DNA of 32,210 nucleotides from positions 1-32,210 of the forward strand of contig JAJDOI010000107.1 in assembly GCA_022340245.1 (NCBI GenBank). Direction: 5' to 3'. A program made the position numbers and the translations under genes. The notes under the pieces are model-generated. The model had not been told where the DNA came from, searched no databases, and was given only the letters and a program-made list of their open reading frames with translations. The stretch comes from Thiogranum sp. Lineage in GTDB: Bacteria > Pseudomonadota > Gammaproteobacteria > DSM-19610. How positions within the stretch are numbered: the first letter of the stretch is position 1; the number at the start of each line of letters is the position of its first letter. Positions 1 to 6,667 of this stretch are shown piece by piece.

Positions 1-28
1 ATTGATTCGGCTTTGGCCGGTGGCGTAG

Positions 29-3000
29 TCACAATCGGGCAAGTGCCCGGTACAACAGCGGCATGACCACTACCACCAGGGGAATCTGCACCAGCAACCC
101 CGCGATGATCGCCACCGCCAGCGGCTGTTGCATGGCAGAGCCCTGGCCCAGCGCCAGCGCCAGGGGCAGCAGTGCGAGGATGGCTGCCAGCGTGGTCATG
201 GCAATGGGTCGCATGCGATTGCTGCCGGCCTGCACCAGCGCCGTCAGCTTGTCACCGCCCTGGCGCAGCAGTTCATGGTATTCGGAAAAATAGAAAATGG
301 AGACCTCGGTGACAATGCCGACAATCATGGTCATGCCCATCATGGCGGTGATGTTCAGCTCGATATCGGTCAGCCACAGGCCGATAAACACCGCGCCTAT
401 CGCCAGCAGCGGTGAAATCATGATCGCCACGGCGGCGGCGAATTCCTCGTACAGAAAAAGCAGCAACAGGAACACCAGTGCCAGCGCGGCGACAAACACC
501 GCGATCAAGCCGCGAAACGCGATCTGTTGCTGCCTGTACAGGCCGCCCAGTTCGTAATACATATCGTCGGGCAGCAGACCGGGTTCGGCCATGGCGTTTT
601 TGACCTCGCGGATCGTCGAACCCAGGTCGCGCCCGCTGATGCGCGCGGTGACGGCCACCATGCGCTTGAGATTGTCGCGGCTGATCTGCGGCTGGCCGGT
701 TTCCACCGACACCGTGGCGATACGTTTCAGCGGCAGACGGTGGCCGTCGGGCGCGCGCAGCCAGATCTGGTCGATGCCGCTGGTCCGGTCGCGCGCCGCC
801 GGCGGCACCCAGACACGCACGCCGACCAGTTTGACGTTCTCCTGCACCCTGGTGGTGACCAGTCCACTGAACCAGGCGTCCAGCTGCCGGGTCACGGCGT
901 CCGGGTCGATGCCTTCCAGCGCCGCCTTGTCGCGGTCGACGACGATGTTGACCGCGTCGCCTGCGAGCACGATGCCGTCCTTGACGTCGACCACACCCTG
1001 CACCTTGCCGATGGCCGCCGCCACCCGCGGGGCGGTCGCCAGCAACTCCTCGATACGGTCGCCATAGAGCTTGATTTCGACGGGTTGGGGCACCGCGGTG
1101 AGGTCGCCGATCAGGTCTTCCATCAGCAGCGCCATTTCCACGTCCAGGCCGGGTACACGTGCCTCGATTTGCTGGCGGATTTCATCCATGACGCGATCGA
1201 TCGGTGGCCGTGGCAGCGGCTTCAGCCGCACGAAGAAATCGCCCTCGTTGGCCTCGGTGAGCCCGCCGCCGAGTTGCGCGCCGGTGCGCCGCGAATAGGT
1301 CTGCACCGCCGGATTGTCGCGCAGGATGGTTTCGACCTGGCGCAGCAGCCGGTCGCTTTCGGTCAGCGAAGTACCGGCAGCGGCGCGGTAGTCGAGAATG
1401 AAGCCGCCCTCGTCCATGTGCGGCATGAAGCCGGAACCGACATGTTGGTAGGCCAGCCAGCTCAACGCCAGCAGCGGGATCAGCCCGCCCAGCAGCAGCC
1501 AGGGCGCCGCGATCAGGCGCTGCATGGCCCACTGATAGCCTGCCTGCAGACGTTTGAACAGCGGGCCCACATCCTCCCGCTCGGCATCGCTTTTATGCAG
1601 CAAATGCTCCGCCAGCAAGGGTACCGCCAGCCACGCCAGCAGGAACGAAATGAACAGGCTGCTGGCCATGGTCAGCGACAGCGCCTTGAAAAAGGCGCCG
1701 GTGACGCCGCTCAGGAACGCCAGCGGCGCGAAGATAATGATGGTGGCCGCCGAGGAGCCGACCAGCGGCGGGGTGAATTCAATGGCGGCCTCGCGGATCG
1801 TCAGCGCCGGGTTGCCGCTGCGCTGACGCAGGCGACGGATAATGTGCTCGATCATGACGATGGCGTCGTCGACGATCAATCCCACCGCGGCAGCCATGCC
1901 GCCGAGTGTCATGATGTCGAAGCTCATATGCAGCACCGCGAGCAGCAAGATGGTGCTCGCCAGCACCGAGGGCACGATCAGGATCGCCACCAGCGTGATC
2001 TTGAGGCTGCGCAGAAACATAAACAGCACCAGCGCGGAAAGCACCACGCCGATGGCGATCGCATCGCGCACGCTTTTGGCCGACGCGGTGATCAGCTGGC
2101 TCTGGTCATACCAGTTGGCGATGTGCACGCCTTTGGGCAGCTTGTCGCGATAGTCCTGTAGGCGCTGCCGGATGCCGTCGACGATCTGCACGGTGTTACC
2201 GCCGGGCTGCTGGTAGACCTGCACCAGCACCGCGTCGTGGCCGTCCGCGGTGACGCGCAGCCACTGCGGCGCGGTCGTGGGGTAGACCCGGGCGATGTCC
2301 TCGAGCCGCACCAGGCCGTCGCTGCCGCTGCGCAGCACCGTGTTTTCGATAGTCCGCAACGAGTGGATACGGGTGTCTGACAGCAGCAGGTACAGTTTGT
2401 AATGGTCCTCCAGGCGGCCCACCGCCTGCAGGACGTTGCTCGCCGACAGGGCGGCGGCGACGTCACTGAACGTCAGGCCATAGGCGGCGAGCTTGTCCGG
2501 TTCGACTTCCACCCGGTATTCGGCCTCTCGCCCGCCCATCACCGTCACCTTGGCGACGCCGTTGATGGACGACAGCAGCGGCACCAGCTGGAAGCTGGCG
2601 AGATCGCGCAGTTGCACCAGCGACTCACTGTCCGAGGTCAGGCTGTAGGCCGACACGGGGAACACCGTGGGATCCATGCGGCGTACCGTAAAGCGGGTGC
2701 CCGCGGGCAGCTCCGACAGCACCTGGTTGACGGCCGACTCGACCTGCAGCATGGCCGCCACCATGTCGTCGCCCCAGCCGAAGTTGATGGACAACTCGGC
2801 GCTGCCGCGGCTGGTGGTTGAGCGCAGGCTGACCACGCCCGGCACCGAACGCACCGCCTCCTCGACCGGACGGGTGACGGCGATCACCATCTGGTCGGCG
2901 GGCCGGTCGCCGGTTTCCAGCGACACCACCACGCGGGGAAAATCCACCTGCGGAAACAGTGCAACCGGCAGCTGGAAGCCCGCGGCGATCCCGGCCAGCG

Positions 3001-3064
3001 CCAGAATCGCCACCAGGAACAGGATCGAGCGGCGGTGCGCTGCCGCCCAGTGCGCAACATCCAC
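29..3064 (-). CDS. RND efflux permease, system A (AcrB/CzcA superfamily)
   Basis: Inner-membrane proton-driven pump of 1011 residues, the usual size for an RND permease. It should join the adaptor and outer-membrane protein encoded just upstream in the same operon to export a substrate across both membranes. Seen: an N-terminal first membrane helix, a porter domain opening with the LFPQVDFPRV stretch, and a TM4 motif VGLIVDDAIVMIEH with the Asp pair at 399-400. The TM10 position that carries the relay lysine in AcrB reads GIVTEVSIFYF, with Glu at about 920. The gene starts at GTG 3064, sharing one base with the adaptor's TAG stop, which implies translational coupling. The Asp pair favours the drug/hydrophobe branch, but the Glu in TM10 shows it is not a canonical AcrB. 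The substrate is unknown. The family call is very secure and the subfamily is uncertain. Confidence 0.95.
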   Translation of the reverse strand: MDVAHWAAAHRRSILFLVAILALAGIAAGFQLPVALFPQVDFPRVVVSLETGDRPADQMVIAVTRPVEEAVRSVPGVVSLRSTTSRGSAELSINFGWGDDMVAAMLQVESAVNQVLSELPAGTRFTVRRMDPTVFPVSAYSLTSDSESLVQLRDLASFQLVPLLSSINGVAKVTVMGGREAEYRVEVEPDKLAAYGLTFSDVAAALSASNVLQAVGRLEDHYKLYLLLSDTRIHSLRTIENTVLRSGSDGLVRLEDIARVYPTTAPQWLRVTADGHDAVLVQVYQQPGGNTVQIVDGIRQRLQDYRDKLPKGVHIANWYDQSQLITASAKSVRDAIAIGVVLSALVLFMFLRSLKITLVAILIVPSVLASTILLLAVLHMSFDIMTLGGMAAAVGLIVDDAIVMIEHIIRRLRQRSGNPALTIREAAIEFTPPLVGSSAATIIIFAPLAFLSGVTGAFFKALSLTMASSLFISFLLAWLAVPLLAEHLLHKSDAEREDVGPLFKRLQAGYQWAMQRLIAAPWLLLGGLIPLLALSWLAYQHVGSGFMPHMDEGGFILDYRAAAGTSLTESDRLLRQVETILRDNPAVQTYSRRTGAQLGGGLTEANEGDFFVRLKPLPRPPIDRVMDEIRQQIEARVPGLDVEMALLMEDLIGDLTAVPQPVEIKLYGDRIEELLATAPRVAAAIGKVQGVVDVKDGIVLAGDAVNIVVDRDKAALEGIDPDAVTRQLDAWFSGLVTTRVQENVKLVGVRVWVPPAARDRTSGIDQIWLRAPDGHRLPLKRIATVSVETGQPQISRDNLKRMVAVTARISGRDLGSTIREVKNAMAEPGLLPDDMYYELGGLYRQQQIAFRGLIAVFVAALALVFLLLLFLYEEFAAAVAIMISPLLAIGAVFIGLWLTDIELNITAMMGMTMIVGIVTEVSIFYFSEYHELLRQGGDKLTALVQAGSNRMRPIAMTTLAAILALLPLALALGQGSAMQQPLAVAIIAGLLVQIPLVVVVMPLLYRALARL

Positions 3065-4110
3065 TAGGGCGTTTCCCGCACGGCCATGCCGTCGCTGAGT
3101 TCGTAGTTTCCGCTTACCACCACCCGGTCGCCCGCGGCCAGTTCACCCCGGACTTCGATGTCCCGGTCGGTCTCAGTGCCCGTTTGTACCTTGACCAGCC
3201 GGGCCTTGCCATCGCTGACGGTAAACACGTGGGCGTTCGCCGCGTCGCCCAGCACGGCGCTGCGCGGCACCACCAGCGCGCGGTGCGAATCCAGGTGAAT
3301 GTGCCCCTGGACGCGGCTGCCGAGTACCAGTCGGTCGACGTGCTGCTCGGGGATCGGTGCCAGTACTTCAACCAGGTGGGTGTCGGGATTGATCATGGCG
3401 TGAACTTCACGGATGCGGCTGTCGACGCGCAGGTCGGGCACGAACACCGACTGGATAGTGACCGGGGTGTCCGGATGCACGGCATCCAGGTCCTCGGGCT
3501 CCACACCCAGGCGCGCGATCAGGCGTTTCTCCGCCGCGATCAGCATGGCCGTGGTGTCGGCCTGCACGCGCTGGCCCTGCGACACGTCGAGCCGGGTGAC
3601 GATGCCGTCGACGGGCGCGCGCAGTGTCTCTTCGGCGACGCCCATGCCGCGCTGTTGCAGTGCATCCAGGCTGGACTGCGCATCCCGCAGGCGTTTGCGC
3701 GCGGCGTCGACTTCGGCCCTGGTTGCCAGCTGGTCGCCCAGCAGGCGCTGCTGGTGTTGCAGCTCGCGGCGGGCGTAGTCCACCGCGCTCTGCGCCTGCA
3801 GGTACTGCATGCGCGCATCCGGCGCGGTGAGTATCTCCAGCAGCTTGTCGCCGCTGTTGACCCGCTGGCCAAGTCGTACCCACACGCGGTTGATCAGGCC
3901 GGCATGCGGTAGTGACAGGCTCAGCACCTGGTCGGGATCAGGATCCAGCACGCCGAAGACGGTGAGCGTTTCGGCGATATCCTTCTCGGCCACCGGCGTG
4001 GTGCTGACCAGCACACTGGGGTTCTCCGCGAGCGCCTGCGGCGACAGGCCAAAGCACAGAACGAGGCAGGCCGCGATGAGCGCGCGGCAGGGTGCGGGGT
4101 GATTTTTCAT
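3064..4110 (-). CDS. RND periplasmic adaptor (membrane fusion protein), system A
   Basis: Periplasmic adaptor of 348 residues that bridges the system A permease to its TolC-like channel. Residues 1-28 form a signal peptide with a probable ALA cleavage site before ENPS. A barrel-sandwich half (PHAGLINRVWV, then GQRVNSGDKLLEI) follows, then a helical hairpin at about residues 100-160 rich in Gln, Arg and Leu. The second lipoyl half (APVDGIVTRLDVSQGQRV) and the beta-barrel and membrane-proximal regions complete it. The ATG at 4110 overlaps the stop of the upstream outer-membrane gene as ATGA, and the stop touches the permease start, so the three genes form one operon. No His-rich or Met-rich metal-binding tail is visible, so a heavy-metal role is not supported by this subunit. 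Confidence 0.93.
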   Translation of the reverse strand: MKNHPAPCRALIAACLVLCFGLSPQALAENPSVLVSTTPVAEKDIAETLTVFGVLDPDPDQVLSLSLPHAGLINRVWVRLGQRVNSGDKLLEILTAPDARMQYLQAQSAVDYARRELQHQQRLLGDQLATRAEVDAARKRLRDAQSSLDALQQRGMGVAEETLRAPVDGIVTRLDVSQGQRVQADTTAMLIAAEKRLIARLGVEPEDLDAVHPDTPVTIQSVFVPDLRVDSRIREVHAMINPDTHLVEVLAPIPEQHVDRLVLGSRVQGHIHLDSHRALVVPRSAVLGDAANAHVFTVSDGKARLVKVQTGTETDRDIEVRGELAAGDRVVVSGNYELSDGMAVRETP

Positions 4111-5567
4111 GGCGAATGCTCCTCGGTGACAGCCGCCGGAACCACGGGGTGCAAGGGGTAGCCCGGCAGCGCCAGCAGCGCTTCCAGCGCGATGCGGTTC
4201 TCCCAGCCGGCCTGCGCGAGGCTGAGCTGCTCCAGCCGCTTGTTGACCCAGGTGGATTCCATGTTGAGAAAGGTCAGGGCGCCGATGTCTCCGTGCCCGT
4301 AAGCCTTGCGGGCGCGCTCGACCAGCGTCTTCAGGCGTGGCAGATAGGTTTGGAGGTTATCCTGCTGTTGGCGGATGATGCCCTGCAGTTCGCGCAGGCG
4401 GGCGACGTCCACGGCGGTCTGCGCGAGGCGCGCCCGGTACTCTGCACGCAGCTGTTCGCGGCTGGCGCGCTCGACGGCGATATTGCCGCGGTTGCCGCTG
4501 AACAGCGGCAGGCTGAGTGTCATGCTGAGCCCCACCGTTTTGACATCGCTGGTATCGCGCGCCCGGTTGACGCCGATACCCAGGGAGGGAAACTGCGCGA
4601 GAATCGCCGCCCTGACGCGTGCCTCCTGGCTGGCATAACCGGCCTGCAGGGCCAGCAGGTCCGGCCGCCGCTGCGCCAGACCGGCCAGCTGCGCGTTCAG
4701 GCTGTCCGCCGGCGGCGGTGCAGCCGGCGGCAGCGCGGCGATCTCGACACGCGCCCCGGGCTGCAGGCCCAGCAGCAGGTTGAAGCTGTGGCGGGTCTGG
4801 TTGTGCGTTTGCTCGAGCTGATTGATCTGGCTGAGGGTGTCGAGCAGGGCCGTCAGATCGGTGCCGTTGACGTCGAGGGTGACATCGCCCTGGGCCAGCG
4901 CCGCGGTGGAGTGCCGATAACGTTCGCGGTACAGGTCCAGCATCTGGTGCAGCAGCGCCAGACGCTGTTGCTCCAGTGACAGGTCCACCGCCAGCGATCG
5001 GGCCTGTTGAATGACCTGCCACTCCTGCCACAACAGATCCAGGCGTACCTTCTGCTGCGCCTTCGCCTCGGCATCGACACGCGCCTCGCGGGTAATCAAC
5101 GGGATGATGTCGTAGTTCAGACCCAGCGCGAAGGCGTTCACCAGTCCAGCGGTGTTGCCAGTGGGCTTGTCGATACCGGCGGCGAGTTGCGGGTCCGGCA
5201 ACAGCCCGGCGCTGAATACCTGGGCGTCGGCGACCGCCAGGCGCGTGCGCTGCGCCTTGAGATCGGGGTTGTTAAGGACCGCGAGGACGCCGACTTCGTC
5301 CAGATCGAGCCCGTCGGCGGCGTTGAATGCGTGCCGGGCTGCTGTGCCGTTGGGCGGCGTGGCTTCAGCCTGCAAGGACTCGACACTTGCTGCGAGGGCG
5401 GCGTCATTGCGCAAGGGTTGCGGTCGATAGCTGGCACAACCGCTCAGCAGGGCCAGTGCCGCGGCGACAAGCGGGAGCGGACGCCAGGCGTGCCGTCGGG
5501 CAGAAGTATTTTTCGTGTATTGGATTTTTGCCGCTCTCTTTATTGCGTTGTACCCGAACGCCGCCAA
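4107..5567 (-). CDS. TolC-family outer-membrane efflux lipoprotein, system A
   Basis: Outer-membrane channel of the NodT/OprM type, first gene of the system A operon. A lipobox LSGC places the modified Cys at residue 44 of the longest reading, after a hydrophobic LPLVAAALAL stretch. The body shows the two long heptad-rich repeats typical of TolC trimers, for example LGLNYDIIPLI and a later VGLSMTLSLPLFSGNRG. The start is doubtful. The only standard start codon in frame is TTG at 5567, which gives an unusually long 30-residue region before the hydrophobic core, and it lies inside a 12-bp inverted repeat without a clear ribosome binding site. A non-standard start nearer 5530, or loss of the original start codon, is possible. 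The 3' end overlaps the adaptor start as ATGA. Confidence 0.9.
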   Translation of the reverse strand: MAAFGYNAIKRAAKIQYTKNTSARRHAWRPLPLVAAALALLSGCASYRPQPLRNDAALAASVESLQAEATPPNGTAARHAFNAADGLDLDEVGVLAVLNNPDLKAQRTRLAVADAQVFSAGLLPDPQLAAGIDKPTGNTAGLVNAFALGLNYDIIPLITREARVDAEAKAQQKVRLDLLWQEWQVIQQARSLAVDLSLEQQRLALLHQMLDLYRERYRHSTAALAQGDVTLDVNGTDLTALLDTLSQINQLEQTHNQTRHSFNLLLGLQPGARVEIAALPPAAPPPADSLNAQLAGLAQRRPDLLALQAGYASQEARVRAAILAQFPSLGIGVNRARDTSDVKTVGLSMTLSLPLFSGNRGNIAVERASREQLRAEYRARLAQTAVDVARLRELQGIIRQQQDNLQTYLPRLKTLVERARKAYGHGDIGALTFLNMESTWVNKRLEQLSLAQAGWENRIALEALLALPGYPLHPVVPAAVTEEHSP

Positions 5568-5620
5568 CCGGCGGGTCGGCCACAGCGGGTGATTGTCGCT
5601 GTCGTAGCCCGGTTGGCGGC
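5560..5620. repeat. Nested inverted repeat over the start of the system A operon
   Basis: Perfect 12-bp arms GCCGCCAACCGG (5560-5571) and CCGGTTGGCGGC (5609-5620) enclose a second pair, ACAGCG (5582-5587) and CGCTGT (5597-5602). On the minus-strand transcript the inner arm of the large hairpin contains the putative TTG start codon of the outer-membrane gene, so folding would hide it. It could be an operator, a translational control hairpin or the relic of a short mobile repeat. The arms are directly visible and the role is inferred. Confidence 0.75.
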
Positions 5621-5738
5621 CGCGGGCGCAACAGCAGGACCGCGATGCTGGATTGTGTCATACCTGATCGGGCTGTTGCACGCCACGATCAGTACCGGGT
5701 TGCCGCACTATGAGCCCGCCCGCTTGACGGCTCAACTC

Positions 5739-5752
5739 ATGATCTGGATCAA
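5739..5752. promoter_or_regulatory. FNR/Anr/Dnr-like box
   Basis: ATGATCTGGATCAA matches the FNR/CRP-superfamily consensus TTGAT-N4-ATCAA at nine of ten defined bases. It lies between the divergent system A operon and the cyclic-nucleotide-domain gene. Its centre is about 70 bp before the transcription start that would follow the TATACT element at 5803-5808, a spacing compatible with a class I activator site. It could equally serve the minus-strand operon, whose start is about 172 bp away. No FNR-type regulator is encoded in the window. Confidence 0.5.
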
Positions 5753-5802
5753 ATTGTTGTGCGTTTTGCGTGAGCAGGGCTAATCGACTGCTTCGATCGT
5801 TG

Positions 5803-5808
5803 TATACT
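5803..5808 (+). promoter_or_regulatory. Candidate -10 element for the cyclic-nucleotide-domain gene
   Basis: TATACT preceded by TTG resembles a sigma-70 -10 hexamer 41 bases before the ATG at 5849. No good -35 hexamer sits 16-18 bases upstream, as expected for an activator-dependent promoter. This is a weak call by eye. Confidence 0.3.
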
Positions 5809-5848
5809 TGCGGTCAGTGTAAACAGCTTGCGTCGGGAGATGGCTACC

Positions 5849-6334
5849 ATGAGTGGCGAGTCAGCATGTGATCTAATCCAGCATTCAACGCTCACCAGCG
5901 ATCTCAGCCAGGAGCAGTGTGAACAATTGGCGGGCCTGACCCAGCTCAGGCAGCTGGATAACGGCGAGGTCCTGATCCAGCAGGGTGAAAAAGACCAGAC
6001 GCTGCACATCATCGGCCATGGCGTGCTTGCGGTGGAGCGAAGCACCGCGGGCGACGAGGTGGTCACGCTGCATATGCTCAAGCCCGGCGACCTCGCCGGT
6101 GCCATGGGGTTTATCGACGGCACCGAGCGCGCCGCGACGTTGCGCGCCGTGGGTAAAACCGTCGTCGTGAGCCTGCGCCGGGAAGATCTGGAATCGGTCC
6201 TGGAAACCAATCCGCAGCTGGTTTACGGCGTCATGCGCGGTATTGTCCGCAATGTGCACCGCATATTGCGGGAAATGAACCTGCAGCATGTCGAACTAAC
6301 CAACTACATCACCAAAAGCCACGGGCGGTACTGA
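5849..6334 (+). CDS. Stand-alone cyclic nucleotide-binding domain protein
   Basis: A protein of 161 residues consisting of one CRP-like cNMP-binding beta-roll (about residues 12-120) followed by a helical C-terminus. There is no helix-turn-helix, so it is probably a sensor or adaptor domain and not a DNA-binding regulator. The phosphate-binding cassette reads GAMGFIDGTERAATLRA (about 84-100). The Arg that contacts the cyclic phosphate in CRP is kept (R94), but the Glu expected after the first Gly is Ala (A85), so ligand binding may be altered. The start chosen is ATG 5849, with GGGAG at 5835-5839 at ideal spacing. ATG 5840 overlaps that site, and TTG 5828 has no better signal. It is transcribed away from system A and convergently with system B. 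Its partner is unknown. Confidence 0.85.
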   Translation: MSGESACDLIQHSTLTSDLSQEQCEQLAGLTQLRQLDNGEVLIQQGEKDQTLHIIGHGVLAVERSTAGDEVVTLHMLKPGDLAGAMGFIDGTERAATLRAVGKTVVVSLRREDLESVLETNPQLVYGVMRGIVRNVHRILREMNLQHVELTNYITKSHGRY

Positions 6335-6347
6335 AAAAAACCAGGCT

Positions 6348-6548
6348 TTGGGGTCTCCCACGCTGCACGTCAGTACTGTGACCGGCGGTGCGGTGGCCGC
6401 GCTGATCGAACTGGGGCCGGAAGGCGCCTTCCAGCAGCTTGACGGCGAGGCATCGAGCGCGGTGGATGGCAACGACCGGTTCACGCTGGACGGCTGTTTC
6501 GACGCCGATACCATCATCGCTTTTGATACCGGGGCTGTTTCGCCCTGA
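6348..6548 (+). CDS. Possible small ORF of unknown function
   Basis: A 66-codon frame from TTG 6348 to TGA 6548 has strong GC bias at third positions and a protein-like composition (TLHVSTVTGGAVAALIEL near the start, GCFDADTIIAFD near the end). It begins 14 bases after the preceding gene's stop, in the +1 frame, and is followed eight bases later by a strong hairpin. No ribosome binding site is obvious and the family is not recognised. It may be a real small protein, the tail of a decayed gene or a chance frame. The rest of the 333-bp stretch 6335-6667 shows no other gene. Confidence 0.3.
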   Translation: MGSPTLHVSTVTGGAVAALIELGPEGAFQQLDGEASSAVDGNDRFTLDGCFDADTIIAFDTGAVSP

Positions 6549-6555
6549 TCCTACT

Positions 6556-6594
6556 GGCCGGACGGTGGCTGGCATCAGCGGCCAACGTCCGGCC
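6556..6594. terminator. Hairpin between convergent genes, possible bidirectional terminator
   Basis: Perfect 9-bp arms GGCCGGACG (6556-6564) and CGTCCGGCC (6586-6594) with a 21-base loop that itself can pair partly. It lies downstream of the plus-strand genes ending at 6334/6548 and of the minus-strand permease ending at 6668. No T-tract follows on either strand, so intrinsic termination is doubtful. A 3'-end stabilising or Rho-associated structure is an alternative. Confidence 0.45.
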
Positions 6595-6667
6595 CGATGC
6601 TCGACAGCCCCACTGTTCTAATGCTGCGGGTTGTGCGGATGGTCTGGAATGTTACGTTGCGTGGGGC

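Noticed and set aside
527-2161. Long open frame opposite the system A permease.
   Set aside because: It is His/Gln/Arg-rich low-quality protein, as expected antisense to a GC-rich gene. Similar long frames opposite the other permeases (for example 14890-17157 and 22775-24973) were rejected for the same reason.
6330-6548. Programmed frameshift joining the cyclic-nucleotide protein to the small ORF at the A7 run.
   Set aside because: The first protein already ends after a complete domain with a natural C-terminus. The shift needed is +1, which the A7 run after the stop does not favour.
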